Positions 42,975 to 52,651 of a stretch of 54,186 bases of DNA are shown in pieces; position 1 is the first letter of the stretch, and the number at the start of each line of letters is the position of its first letter. Source of the DNA: Prevotella sp. (GTDB lineage Bacteria > Bacteroidota > Bacteroidia > Bacteroidales > Bacteroidaceae); NCBI GenBank assembly GCA_017623155.1, contig JAGAPR010000016.1:1-54186 (forward strand), read 5' to 3'. Under the pieces are notes generated by a model. That model was given only the letters and a program-made list of their open reading frames with translations. It ran no database searches and was not told the DNA's origin. A program made the position numbers and the translations under genes.

Positions 42975-44216
42975 ATGCGCATAGCAATAATAGGAGCGGG
43001 AGCGGCAGGATGTTTTGCCGCCATAAACATAAAACGGAAAGCGGCCGATGCCGAGATAACAGTGTTTGAAAGCGGCCGGAAACCGCTGGCCAAGGTTGCC
43101 GTGACGGGCGGCGGACGATGTAACATCACAAACTCGTTTGAACATGTGAAGAGCATGGCGGCCGTATATCCGAGGGGGCACAGGCTTATGGAGCGGCTTT
43201 TTCACATGTTCGACAACAAAGACACATGCCGATGGTTTGAGGCCGAAGGCGTGCGGTTTGTGACACAGGAAGACGGTTGCGTGTTTCCAAAATCACAAGA
43301 CGCGATGGAGATTGTAGGCACGCTGGCACGGCTTATGAACAATATGGGCATAAGACTGATTACCGGACACAGAATTACACGGATAGAAAAGGCCGGGAAC
43401 GATAACGGAAACGGTTTCAGGATATACGCGGGCGATAGCGAAACGCCATACTACACGGACATCGCGGTGGTGACAACAGGCGGATGCCCGAAAGCGGGCA
43501 TGCTCGACATGCTCGCCCCGATAGGAGTGAAGACAGTGAGCCCGGTGCCATCGCTGTTCGGATTATGTCTGCCGGGCGACAACATCACAGCACTGACGGG
43601 CACGGTGGTGGAAAACGCGTCGGTGGCAATAGCCGGCACAAAGCATCGCGCCGAGGGCGACTTGCTGATAACGCACCGCGGTGTGAGCGGGCCGGCAATA
43701 CTGCGGCTGTCGTCGTATGCGGCACGCACACTGCACGACAACGACTATCGAGTGAAGCTGACGATAAACTGGATGGGAGCGGCGAGCGAGGCGGAGGTGC
43801 AGGAAGAACTGTATGCCATGGCCGCACAAAATCCGCAAAAGCAAATATCAAACATCTACCCCACCCGACTGAACGCCCGACTGTGGACACACTTACTGCT
43901 GCGGTGCGGCATAAAACCGGAACAACGGTGGAGCGAACTGGCCCGCAAGAGTTACAATAAACTGACGAATGTGCTGACAAACAGCACATTCGATGTGGAC
44001 GGGCGAAACAAGTTTAAGGAAGAATTCGTCACCTGCGGAGGCGTGGCGCTAAGCAATGTCAACCCCAACACACTGGAATGCAAATCCTGTCCGGGACTGT
44101 TTTTCGCCGGAGAAGTGCTCGACGTGGATGCCTTGACGGGCGGATTTAATCTTCAGGCGGCATGGACAATGGGGTATGTAGTGGCGGAAAAGAATAATTT
44201 CAGTGCAGAGTTATGA
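42975..44216 (+). CDS. HI0933-family FAD-dependent oxidoreductase
   Basis: A flavoprotein of 413 aa. It begins MRIAIIGAGAAGCFAAINIK, the dinucleotide-binding fold. It carries the family signature KVAVTGGGRCNITNS (about 40-54), then VTTGGCPKAGMLD, HRGVSGPAIL, and the C-terminal FFAGEVLDVDALTGGFNLQ. HI0933/YhiN-type proteins are widespread and of uncertain substrate. The start at 42975 is chosen because the earlier ATG lies before the promoter box. It is convergent with the HD-domain gene. Confidence 0.93.
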   Translation: MRIAIIGAGAAGCFAAINIKRKAADAEITVFESGRKPLAKVAVTGGGRCNITNSFEHVKSMAAVYPRGHRLMERLFHMFDNKDTCRWFEAEGVRFVTQEDGCVFPKSQDAMEIVGTLARLMNNMGIRLITGHRITRIEKAGNDNGNGFRIYAGDSETPYYTDIAVVTTGGCPKAGMLDMLAPIGVKTVSPVPSLFGLCLPGDNITALTGTVVENASVAIAGTKHRAEGDLLITHRGVSGPAILRLSSYAARTLHDNDYRVKLTINWMGAASEAEVQEELYAMAAQNPQKQISNIYPTRLNARLWTHLLLRCGIKPEQRWSELARKSYNKLTNVLTNSTFDVDGRNKFKEEFVTCGGVALSNVNPNTLECKSCPGLFFAGEVLDVDALTGGFNLQAAWTMGYVVAEKNNFSAEL

Positions 44217-44304
44217 GTGCAGAGTTATGATTACCTTGCACAGACTTGATTGAATTAAGTTTCTGAACCAAATTCCACACAAAAAGGTAATCATAACTCT
44301 ACAC
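44217..44304. terminator. Hairpin between convergent flavoprotein and HD genes
   Basis: AGAGTTATGATTACCTT (44221-44237) pairs exactly with 44284-44300, and four more bases pair with one mismatch. The loop is 46 nt. A direct repeat GTGCAGAGTTATGA precedes it. It is probably a two-way terminator derived from a dispersed repeat; a related hairpin lies at 44941-45016. Confidence 0.7.
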
Positions 44305-44309
44305 TGTAT

Positions 44310-44897
44310 TCACACGCGTTCCAATATATGCGAGGCAAGCAAATCGGCCGATTGCAGGACAACCGTGAGCGGATGTTCGGCGGCTTCGGAGATGTTGCAC
44401 TTGTCTTCATAACTTTGGAAAGGCAGATTCCACGCTCCCATGTGCCACCGGATGGCGAGTATTTCATCGTTGGTCAGTTCGAGACCGAGCCGCAGAAGCA
44501 TTATGACAGACTTCTCACCGTGCCCTGCCGGGAAGCGGGTGTAGTCGGCCTCGTAGGTATCATACTGTTCCCAACGGTTCTGAGCGTCTTTCCGCCACTT
44601 CTTCGCTTTCTTGTAAATATTGGCCTTGCACACGTCGTGCAATAAGGCGGCTATGGCCACACTGCTCTCGTTCAAAGCATCGGCCGTATCGGGACGCATG
44701 GCCATCATCTGCTCGCGAAGCATCATCGCCATGCGGTAGACATTAAAAGAATGTTCGGCCAAACCGCCGTCATGACACAGATGGCGGTTTATCGAAGCCG
44801 GAGCCTCGAAAAAACCGCACTTGTCGAGATAGTCGACAACAGCATCGATGCCTCTCCGCCCCGTGGCTTTCAATATTGAAACAAACTCTTGTCTCAT
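44310..44897 (-). CDS. HD-domain phosphohydrolase
   Basis: The 195-aa protein has the HD metal-site residues His49 (GLAEHS), His87-Asp88 (ALLHDVCK) and a downstream His in RWHMGAW. Such proteins hydrolyse nucleotides or related phosphates; the specific substrate is not evident. It is cytosolic. The gene is isolated between two related inverted repeats, one on each side. Confidence 0.85.
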   Translation of the reverse strand: MRQEFVSILKATGRRGIDAVVDYLDKCGFFEAPASINRHLCHDGGLAEHSFNVYRMAMMLREQMMAMRPDTADALNESSVAIAALLHDVCKANIYKKAKKWRKDAQNRWEQYDTYEADYTRFPAGHGEKSVIMLLRLGLELTNDEILAIRWHMGAWNLPFQSYEDKCNISEAAEHPLTVVLQSADLLASHILERV

Positions 44898-44940
44898 GTT
44901 TCTTTTACCTTTCTATTTCTTTACTTTTTTATATTTAGCC

Positions 44941-45016
44941 CGGAGTTTAGAATTATGATTGCCATTATGTCGTGAATGTATTTTGTTCTTATGGCAATCA
45001 TAAACTCTAAACTCCG
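44941..45016. repeat. Inverted repeat upstream of the HD gene, downstream of nagB
   Basis: The left arm (44941-44965, starts CGGAGTTTAGAATTATG) and right arm (44991-45016) pair over about 25 bp with one single-base bulge; the loop is 25 nt. It shares the GAGTT(TAGAA)TTATGATT(A/G)CC core with 44221-44300. It likely terminates the nagB transcript. Confidence 0.75.
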
Positions 45017-45024
45017 AACTAAAT

Positions 45025-45819
45025 CTACAATATGTTGTTGCGCTCTTTCTCCTTGAAATAACGGTAGGTGGCGACTTTCAACTCGTCGCACGAAGCGTCG
45101 TCGCACACGATAATGCCGTGACGGTGCATCTGCAAGGCACTGACAGTCCACATGTGAGTGACAGGTCCTTCGATGGCAGCCTGCAAGGCGTGTGTCTTTG
45201 AATGTCCGTTACAGAGTATCATCACCTCGCGCGCATCCATGACCGTGCCCACTCCCACCGTAAGAGCATACTGCGGAACATTCGACGGGTCGCCTCCGAA
45301 AAAGCGACTGTTGGCTATACGTGTGTCGCTGGTAAGGGTTTTCATGCGGGTTCGGCTCGAAAGGGAAGATCCCGGCTCGTTAAACGCGATATGCCCGTCG
45401 GGACCTATGCCGCCGACAAAAAGGTCGATACCGCCGTATTTCAATATAGTCTCTTCGTAACGGCGGCATTCCTCGTCGAGATCTTCGGCATTACCGTTGA
45501 GTATATGTATGTTTTCTTCCGGGCAATCAATATGATTGAAGAAGTTTTTCCGCATGAAAGAATGGTAGCTCTCAGGATGTGTCTCGGGCAATGCCACATA
45601 CTCATCCATGTTGAACGTTACCACATTGCGAAACGAGACGATGCCTTCCTGATAGGCACGGACAAGTGCCTGATACATGCCGAGCGGCGAAGAGCCTGTG
45701 GGAAGACCGAGCACGAAAGGCCGTTCCTTTGTGGGCCTCGCGGCGTTTATCAGTCCTATTACGTGATTTGCCGCCCATTGCGACAGCAATTGATAGTTTG
45801 GTTCTATTATTACTCTCAT
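45025..45819 (-). CDS. nagB: Glucosamine-6-phosphate deaminase
   Basis: NagB converts glucosamine 6-phosphate to fructose 6-phosphate and ammonia, the last step of amino-sugar use. The 264-aa protein carries [12 protein letters not shown] (39-50), catalytic Asp72 in FNMDEYV, and [15 protein letters not shown] with Asp141, His143 and Glu148. Those positions equal the E. coli enzyme. Length is typical. It follows fumarase after a 219-bp gap with a large hairpin and is ended by the inverted repeat at 44941-45016. Confidence 0.97.
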   Translation of the reverse strand: MRVIIEPNYQLLSQWAANHVIGLINAARPTKERPFVLGLPTGSSPLGMYQALVRAYQEGIVSFRNVVTFNMDEYVALPETHPESYHSFMRKNFFNHIDCPEENIHILNGNAEDLDEECRRYEETILKYGGIDLFVGGIGPDGHIAFNEPGSSLSSRTRMKTLTSDTRIANSRFFGGDPSNVPQYALTVGVGTVMDAREVMILCNGHSKTHALQAAIEGPVTHMWTVSALQMHRHGIIVCDDASCDELKVATYRYFKEKERNNIL

Positions 45820-45890
45820 GATCTTGTTCTTTTATAATAAGATTATGTTATTCGTAATTAAGCCGTTTCAAGGCAATATAAAACATTAAA

Positions 45891-45977
45891 GGGGAGACCG
45901 AAAAAGCATTTTAAAGACACCGCGCCGGCCGCTTACGGCTTTCACTGCGTGCATATTAATGCTTTTTCTGTCTCCCC
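45891..45977. repeat. 20-bp inverted repeat between fumarase and nagB
   Basis: Arms at 45891-45910 (GGGGAGACCGAAAAAGCATT) and 45958-45977 pair with one mismatch around a 47-nt GC-rich loop. It may terminate the fumarase transcript or form part of a nagB leader. The remainder of the 45820-46038 gap shows nothing clear. Confidence 0.7.
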
Positions 45978-46038
45978 CCGACTTTATATATGTCTGTCGA
46001 CAAACAATGTTTCGATGTTTTTTTGCCTCAATTTCATT

Positions 46039-47685
46039 TCATCGGCACTTAGGACTCCAAGGCTTCAGCTGCTTGAAGAAATCGTTGCCTTTGTCGTCTA
46101 CGAGTATGAACGCCGGGAAATCCTCGACATTTATCTTCCAGATTGCTTCCATTCCGAGCTCCGGATACTCCACACACTCGATGCTCTTTATGGAGTTCAT
46201 CGACAGGACGGCAGCCGGACCGCCGATGCTTCCGAGATAGAAGCCGCCGTGCTTGTGGCATGCGTCGGTCACCTCTTGCGTGCGGTTGCCCTTAGCTATC
46301 ATCACCATGGAGCCGCCGTTGGCCTGAAATTCGTCTACGTAGGGGTCCATGCGGTTGGCCGTTGTCGGACCCATAGAGCCGCAAGGCATTCCCTCGGGAG
46401 TCTTTGCGGGACCGGCATAGAGCACGGGATGGTCTTTAAAATACTGCGGCAAGCCCTCGCCTGCGTCGAGACGAGCCTTTAATTTGGCGTGAGCAATGTC
46501 GCGGGCAACGATTATCGTGCCGTTAAGACTCACACGGGTAGACACCGGATAGCGGCTGAGAAGAGCGCAAATCTCGCTCATCGGCTTGTTAAGGTCTACC
46601 TTTACGGCATTGCCCTCGCCTGCATTGCGCAACTCTTCGGGTATCAGCTCGCCGGGATTGTCGTCGAGCTTCTCTATCCATATACCGTCTTTGGTTATCT
46701 TCGCCTTGATGTTTCTGTCGGCAGAGCAGCTCACACCAAGACCTATCGGGCAGCTTGCACCGTGACGCGGCAGGCGGATGACACGTATGTCATGAGCGAA
46801 ATACTTGCCTCCGAACTGTGCTCCGAGACCTATCTTGTGCGCCTCGTCGAGCAGTTGGTTTTCCAATTCGACATCGCGGAAAGCGCGTCCCGTCTCGTCT
46901 CCCGTCGTGGGAAGATTGTCGTAATAATGCGTTGAGGCGAGCTTCACGGTGAGAAGGTTCTTCTCTGCCGATGTACCGCCGATTACAAAAGCGATGTGAT
47001 AAGGCGGACATGCAGCCGTGCCGAGAGTCTTCATCTTCTCGACAAGGAACGGAACGAGCGTTCCGGGGTTTTGTATCCGGGCCTTGGTCTCCTGATAGAA
47101 ATATGTCTTGTTGGCCGAACCGCCACCTTTTACCACGCAGAGGAATTTGTACTCGTCGCCCTCCGTGGCCTCAATATCAATCTGAGCGGGCAGATTGCAG
47201 CGCGTGTTTACCTCGTCATACATATTCAACGGAGCGTTTTGGGAGTAGCGGAGGTTCTCTTCCGTATACGTCTTGTACACGCCTTTCGACAGTGCCTCCT
47301 CATCGCAGAAGCCCGTCCATACCTGCTGTCCTTTCTCTCCGTGGATGATAGCGGTACCTGTATCCTGACAGAAAGGCAACTTGCCTTTGCATGCAACCTC
47401 GGCATTGCGGAGGAAAGTGAGTGCCACATATTTGTCATTATCACTTGCTTCCGGGTCTGAAAGTATCTTCGCCACTTGCTCGTTATGTGAGCGACGCAGC
47501 AGGAAATTGACATCGCGGAACGCCGCGTTGGCCATCATTGTCAACGCTTCGGGCGCAACTTTCAAGATTGTCTTGCCTTCAAACTCGCCAATAGATACTC
47601 CTTCTTTCGATAACAAATAATACTCCGTGGTGTCTTTACCTGTCTGAAACATCGGAGCATACTTAAATTCAGGTATTGTTGCCAT
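46039..47685 (-). CDS. fumB: Fumarate hydratase, class I (iron-sulfur)
   Basis: The 548-aa oxygen-sensitive fumarase hydrates fumarate to malate and works in reverse in the succinate pathway of Bacteroidetes. Both halves are present in one chain. The N-terminal domain has [11 protein letters not shown] and [12 protein letters not shown], with [16 protein letters not shown]; the C-terminal domain has [17 protein letters not shown] and [12 protein letters not shown]. The cluster-ligand cysteines appear present. The symbol is by similarity to FumA/FumB and could be either. Confidence 0.95.
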   Translation of the reverse strand: MATIPEFKYAPMFQTGKDTTEYYLLSKEGVSIGEFEGKTILKVAPEALTMMANAAFRDVNFLLRRSHNEQVAKILSDPEASDNDKYVALTFLRNAEVACKGKLPFCQDTGTAIIHGEKGQQVWTGFCDEEALSKGVYKTYTEENLRYSQNAPLNMYDEVNTRCNLPAQIDIEATEGDEYKFLCVVKGGGSANKTYFYQETKARIQNPGTLVPFLVEKMKTLGTAACPPYHIAFVIGGTSAEKNLLTVKLASTHYYDNLPTTGDETGRAFRDVELENQLLDEAHKIGLGAQFGGKYFAHDIRVIRLPRHGASCPIGLGVSCSADRNIKAKITKDGIWIEKLDDNPGELIPEELRNAGEGNAVKVDLNKPMSEICALLSRYPVSTRVSLNGTIIVARDIAHAKLKARLDAGEGLPQYFKDHPVLYAGPAKTPEGMPCGSMGPTTANRMDPYVDEFQANGGSMVMIAKGNRTQEVTDACHKHGGFYLGSIGGPAAVLSMNSIKSIECVEYPELGMEAIWKINVEDFPAFILVDDKGNDFFKQLKPWSPKCR

Positions 47686-47710
47686 ATTTAATTTATTGTT
47701 TTTAGTTCTC

Positions 47711-47744
47711 GGAGATTGCCAGACTTACATCTCGGCATATCTCC
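47711..47744 (-). promoter_or_regulatory. Leader hairpin upstream of fumarase
   Basis: GGAGAT/ATCTCC and TGCC/GGCA form a two-part stem about 30 nt before the fumarase ATG. No T run follows on the minus strand. It may protect or regulate the message, or end the M16 transcript. Confidence 0.4.
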
Positions 47745-47777
47745 TTGATATCATATTATTAATTTCGTTTCGTTACA

Positions 47778-50684
47778 TTAATATCCGAATATCTCGTCTG
47801 TCGCGATGCGACGGATAGGTGCTATTTTCTCCAAAGCCTTGATGTCGAGTTCTTTCTCGTCACCGAGAATGATGTAATGATAAGGCTTTCGCGCCATGCG
47901 CTCACGCTCGAAATCGACCATATCACTCATCTTCACAGACGGAATTGAGTTGTATATCTTCTCGTTTATGTCGTAATCAAGTCCCAGTTTCTTCGCTCTC
48001 ATGTAAGCATTGAGTATTCCGAACTTCGTTGTACGTGCCGCAGCGAGTCGCTTTATCAGTGCCTGCTTGGCCAGTTCAAACGCTTTATCTGATTGGGGAA
48101 TGGTATCTAAGATGCCGTTAAAGGTGTTAATACAATCAAGGAGTTTATCGTTTTGAGAAATAATATGCGTCAACGTGAACTCCGGATGACCCTTACGCGA
48201 CGGCGTCATATAGCTTGCCCATGCGTTATATGCAAGTGCACGACTCTCGCGCAGCTCTTGGAATACAACCGTATTCATGCCTCCGCCATAGTATTCGTTA
48301 AACAACGACACAAGTGTCTCGTTATCGGGAGACCACATTCTGCCGGCATTATTAAACTGACGCATGTATATATTCTTAGCTTCATACGGCGCAATGAGCA
48401 CTTCATTCGTCGGAGTCAACTGCTCCATATACTCTTTTCCCGTCGGAACAGGCAATAGTTTTTTCACCGTTTTGTGATATTTGTCAACCGTGGCGATAAG
48501 CTTTTTCATATCGTCAGGACCGTAATAATACACTTCATACTCATATTTACGAAGCGATTTTATCATGTCTACAAGTTCCTGCGGATCTCTCTCACCGAGT
48601 TCTTTGTTGCTTGGCACGTTGCGAACAGGATTATACGGACCGTAAACGCCATACAGATAAAGTGCCGTGAAGTTCTCTGTTTGGTCGAGTTTCCTGTCCT
48701 TTCGCACTTTCATCGTCACGTCGACATACTTCCGATAGGCCGTCGTGTCAACCTTGGCATTGGCCAAAAAGTCTTCCATCAGTGCGAGAGCTTCCGGCAT
48801 ATTGTCTGACAATCCGGATAAGGTAACGTAAAGTTCCGAGCTGCCCACGCTTATATTATAATTGCAGGCAAGTCCGTAGAATTTCTTTTTAAGCTGTTCC
48901 GACGTCATTTTCGGCGTGCCGAGATAGTTGACATACTCCGCCGCGAAAGGCAGCCACTTGTCGCTTTCCTCACCGAAAGAATAGCGGAAGCAAAGCGTGA
49001 ACGTGCCGTTTGTGGTGTTCTTCACATACATCACGGGCATTTTTTGCTTTGTTTTACCGTACGATATGTCTTTCTTGAAATCAAGAAAACGCGGCTGTAT
49101 AGGCTCGGGAGTGCTTTCTACAATCTCCTTTACAAACTCGCTCTGCATGTCACGGTTGGCCGGAATGGCCGTAATATGCGGCTTGTCAATCTTCTTTAAG
49201 TTCGTATCTTCACCCGTACGCTTGTAAACCGCAACGTAATTATCGGCGAAATGACGGTTTGCAAAGTCCGTTATATCTTTCTTTGTCAGCTTCGACATGC
49301 GGTCGAACTTGGTCACAACGCGCTCCCAATCGACACCGTTTATAAACGCGTTGACATACATGTCGGCTCTGTCTTCGTTGCTTTCGATGGCACGATAATA
49401 TTTAAGTTTGAGATTATTGACAACCGACTGTATCAGATTATCATCAAATTCACCTTTTCTCAACTTTCCAATCTCATCGAGCAACACAGTTTTCACGCCG
49501 TCGAGAGTCTGTCCTTCGTTGGGTCGTCCGTATAATATAAGCATCGAATACTCGTTCATAAAGTTATGAAATGCACCGGCTTCGGCACACAACATCTTCT
49601 GATTTATGTCGAGATCGAGCATTCCGGCCACATCGTTTTGAAGCATATACGACAACACTTCCACTGTATCGGCCTGCGCAGATGCGGCCTTGTCGAGCTG
49701 CCATCCAAGCATTATAAGTTCTGCTTCTTTACCAATCACCGTGGTGTCTGCCGGCGAAGTCAACTTCTTAACAGGCTCATACTGCGGGAACGACAAATCA
49801 TTTGAAGCCTTCCAGCTGCCGAAATAGCGGTCGATCATCTCCACTGTGCGCTCCGGATCGAGGTCGCCCGAAAGACAAACGGCCATATTGTTCGGCACAT
49901 AATATTTATTAAAATAATTCTTTATGTTTACTATCGACGGATTTTTAAGATGTTCCTGCGTTCCTATTGTGGTCTGTGTTCCATACGGATGATTTGGAAA
50001 CAACTTGGCACTCAGCGCCTTCCACATCTTGGAAAAGTCCTGCGCTATACCTATATTATACTCTTCATACACAGCTTCCAGTTCGGTATGGAATCCCCTT
50101 ATCACCATATTCTGAAAGCGGTCGCACTGTACTTTCGCCCAGTTTTCCAGCTCGTTAGACGGTATATTCTCCGTGTAGCAGGTCACATCCTCACCTGTAT
50201 AGGCATTCGTTCCCTGCGCACCGATGGATGCCATGAGCTTGTCATACTCACTCGGGATGTTATATTGGGCCGCAACCTGCGACAAACTGTCGATGGCATG
50301 ATAGCAACGGCGGCGTGCTTCGGGGTCTGTCAATGTGCGGTATACCTCGTAGCGATTTTGAATGGAATCGAGCAACGGTGCTTCTTTGTCTGCATCCGAT
50401 GTGCCGAAGTGCGTTGTTCCCTTAAACATAAGGTGCTCGAGATAGTGCGCGAGTCCCGTTGTCTCGGCCGGGTCGTTGCGACTTCCGGTGCGCACGGCTA
50501 TATATGTCTGTATGCGCGGTTTCTCCCTGTTTACCGACAGATAAACTTTCAGTCCATTGTCGAGCGTATATATACGGGTGTTCATCATGTCGCCTTTCAC
50601 GCTTTCATACTTGTAATCCTTTGCTTGGGTCGCCATCGGCACTACGGTCATTATGCATGCGGCCACGATTGATTTTATTTTCAT
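47778..50684 (-). CDS. M16 (insulinase-family) zinc metallopeptidase
   Basis: The 968-aa periplasmic protein has a signal peptide (MKIKSIVAACIMTVVPMATQ). It carries the inverted zinc motif HYLEH (His80, Glu83, His84) in GLAHYLEHLMFKGT. A second, inactive M16 half follows from about residue 540 (the RxxxY-like region ELRESRALAYNAW lies near 840). Such large M16 proteins degrade peptides in the periplasm. A -7 box precedes it at 50736-50743. Confidence 0.95.
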   Translation of the reverse strand: MKIKSIVAACIMTVVPMATQAKDYKYESVKGDMMNTRIYTLDNGLKVYLSVNREKPRIQTYIAVRTGSRNDPAETTGLAHYLEHLMFKGTTHFGTSDADKEAPLLDSIQNRYEVYRTLTDPEARRRCYHAIDSLSQVAAQYNIPSEYDKLMASIGAQGTNAYTGEDVTCYTENIPSNELENWAKVQCDRFQNMVIRGFHTELEAVYEEYNIGIAQDFSKMWKALSAKLFPNHPYGTQTTIGTQEHLKNPSIVNIKNYFNKYYVPNNMAVCLSGDLDPERTVEMIDRYFGSWKASNDLSFPQYEPVKKLTSPADTTVIGKEAELIMLGWQLDKAASAQADTVEVLSYMLQNDVAGMLDLDINQKMLCAEAGAFHNFMNEYSMLILYGRPNEGQTLDGVKTVLLDEIGKLRKGEFDDNLIQSVVNNLKLKYYRAIESNEDRADMYVNAFINGVDWERVVTKFDRMSKLTKKDITDFANRHFADNYVAVYKRTGEDTNLKKIDKPHITAIPANRDMQSEFVKEIVESTPEPIQPRFLDFKKDISYGKTKQKMPVMYVKNTTNGTFTLCFRYSFGEESDKWLPFAAEYVNYLGTPKMTSEQLKKKFYGLACNYNISVGSSELYVTLSGLSDNMPEALALMEDFLANAKVDTTAYRKYVDVTMKVRKDRKLDQTENFTALYLYGVYGPYNPVRNVPSNKELGERDPQELVDMIKSLRKYEYEVYYYGPDDMKKLIATVDKYHKTVKKLLPVPTGKEYMEQLTPTNEVLIAPYEAKNIYMRQFNNAGRMWSPDNETLVSLFNEYYGGGMNTVVFQELRESRALAYNAWASYMTPSRKGHPEFTLTHIISQNDKLLDCINTFNGILDTIPQSDKAFELAKQALIKRLAAARTTKFGILNAYMRAKKLGLDYDINEKIYNSIPSVKMSDMVDFERERMARKPYHYIILGDEKELDIKALEKIAPIRRIATDEIFGY

Positions 50685-50735
50685 CTTACATATTATTTAT
50701 AACTGATTATCAATCCAATCACTGTTTTACGCCGA

Positions 50736-50743
50736 CAAAGTTA
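50736..50743 (-). promoter_or_regulatory. -7 box for the M16 peptidase gene
   Basis: TAACTTTG on the minus strand, about 52 bp before the ATG at 50684. Confidence 0.6.
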
Positions 50744-50827
50744 CGTTTTTTTATCCATACGGCAAAAAACATAATAACGAATATATCATTTGCCACCCGG
50801 AAAACATCCTGCGCGTGACGTCTTCAT

Positions 50828-52651
50828 CTAATTGATATTAGCCAAGAAATCGCCTATCACACTATCACTGACATCTCCCAAGGCCGCTTCTTTTTCCGCG
50901 TCGCGGGCTATTGCGGCGAGCCATGCCTTGCGGGCGGTGTCGCCTTCGGCGATAATCCGCTCCGTATCGTCGGCGGTAAGAGTTTCTATGTCATAATAAT
51001 CGAGCAACAGTCCGTAGGTCATGTTCCACCGATAGTCGGCATAGCGGGCGTGCATCTCGATGAAACGCGCTTCGGTCTTGCCCACACTATCCACCGTTCC
51101 GGCCTTTATATCGTCGGCGAGCCTGTCTTTTTCCGACTTCGGTGCCAACAGTCCGGCAAGGTCAGTCCATTCGCCTGTGCCCTCCGTTCCGCTCGGAAGA
51201 CAGCATGACGAGTCTTTGACAACCTCTGAGAAATACATCTTCAAAGCCATGTCGTACAACATCATGCCCTTTACCAGCGAGCCATGTCTTATCGTACAGC
51301 CGCCATAAGAGTATTCCGCTGCATCGTCACCCTGCTCTGAACGGAGTTTTTCGAGCATCCGCTTTCCCGCCGCCATACTGCGTATGGTGTAAGGATTGAG
51401 CCAGTCGAAATTCACTATGCTCCGCTTGTCGGCATGCGGGCGCATGTCGCGTTTCGGCCATTTGGCCGTGTCTCTGTATGTGCCGACGGTGGCAAGATTG
51501 CATCCCGGCACCACAAACGTATTGTCGCCGGATGCTATCACATACGAGAAAGGCAGGCATGAGGTGTCGGGATGGTTTGATATTTTGCCCATGCACATGG
51601 AGAATGCGCCGATGGTGGCCGGCATGAGGATGTGTGCTCCGCTGGCAGTCTTCGAGCCGCGCTCTAATGTTCCGTAATGCACGGGGCCTATCTTGTAGGC
51701 ATGATTGCTGTAGTTCGTGCCCGAGCCGGCATTGTAAAACGACAATCGTGCACCGATGAGGAGTGTCGACTTGTGATGACTCACGGTGAACGGACCGCAG
51801 AAAGCGGCGCAGGCCTCACCGTTGTCCATGTATGAATTGGCGAAAAACACGCTGCTTTCGGCCGAGAAGCCCTTGCCTATATGGCACGCCTCGCCCACGA
51901 AACAATTGTCTACTTTCGCACCGTTAAGCACCGACGCGCCGGCCGATACAATGGTATTCTCGCATATCACGTCGTTTCCTATATACACACCCGAGTCGAT
52001 GCTGCCCGCCAAAGTACAGTCTACGAGCCGCGAGGCGCAGTTTATCTCGCAGTCATCGCTCACGCACACGTTGACAATCTCGCGCGAGTTCACTATCTTC
52101 ACCCTGTATCCCACAGTGCCCTGTGCCGGTCTGCGGCTGTCCACATGTCGCTTTATCATGTCTTTGAGCGCCGTCCACAGTTCCTTGTCGTCGGCAGCTT
52201 CCACCATGAACGCCGCCATCTGACTCGTCAGTCCGTCGTATAATATCACATTACCGTCGCCTGCCTCGTTCATCACCGATATGATGTTTCCGCACCCGTA
52301 GGTGGCTCCATCTACGGTGGTCATCACTCCGACGTTCGATATGTAGCACTCCTCGCCTATCGTATATCCGCTGATATGGTTACCGATATTCTCTATCAGA
52401 CAGTTGTCGCCCACGGTAACATTGCGCAGCGTGGCGTTGCTCAGTCCGGAATGGCGCGAAAAGCCCTCCTCCACCTCGATGTGCTTGTCGAACACTCCGA
52501 GGCTTACCTCGCCGTAAAATGCCACCCGGCGTATATGGTCGGGTGTGAAATCTTCGGCCACATACACCGTATTCCAGTCTTCTGCGGTACATCCGTTGTT
52601 TTCGAGCGTTGTTATCTCGTCGAGCGTCAGGCTTCTGTAATTGTCATTCAT
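50828..52651 (-). CDS. DUF4954 family protein with left-handed beta-helix
   Basis: The 607-aa protein matches DUF4954, a family largely of Bacteroidetes. The N-terminal half has hexapeptide-type repeats predicting a left-handed beta-helix (TVGDNCLIENIGNHISGYTI, VCVSDDCEINCASRLVDC, VYIGNDVICENTIVSAGASV). This fold is shared with sugar-nucleotide and acyl transferases. The C-terminal half is helical (SMAAGKRMLEKLR). Function is not established. Its ATG overlaps the hflX stop by 8 bp (ATGAATGA), so the two are translationally coupled. Confidence 0.9.
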   Translation of the reverse strand: MNDNYRSLTLDEITTLENNGCTAEDWNTVYVAEDFTPDHIRRVAFYGEVSLGVFDKHIEVEEGFSRHSGLSNATLRNVTVGDNCLIENIGNHISGYTIGEECYISNVGVMTTVDGATYGCGNIISVMNEAGDGNVILYDGLTSQMAAFMVEAADDKELWTALKDMIKRHVDSRRPAQGTVGYRVKIVNSREIVNVCVSDDCEINCASRLVDCTLAGSIDSGVYIGNDVICENTIVSAGASVLNGAKVDNCFVGEACHIGKGFSAESSVFFANSYMDNGEACAAFCGPFTVSHHKSTLLIGARLSFYNAGSGTNYSNHAYKIGPVHYGTLERGSKTASGAHILMPATIGAFSMCMGKISNHPDTSCLPFSYVIASGDNTFVVPGCNLATVGTYRDTAKWPKRDMRPHADKRSIVNFDWLNPYTIRSMAAGKRMLEKLRSEQGDDAAEYSYGGCTIRHGSLVKGMMLYDMALKMYFSEVVKDSSCCLPSGTEGTGEWTDLAGLLAPKSEKDRLADDIKAGTVDSVGKTEARFIEMHARYADYRWNMTYGLLLDYYDIETLTADDTERIIAEGDTARKAWLAAIARDAEKEAALGDVSDSVIGDFLANIN

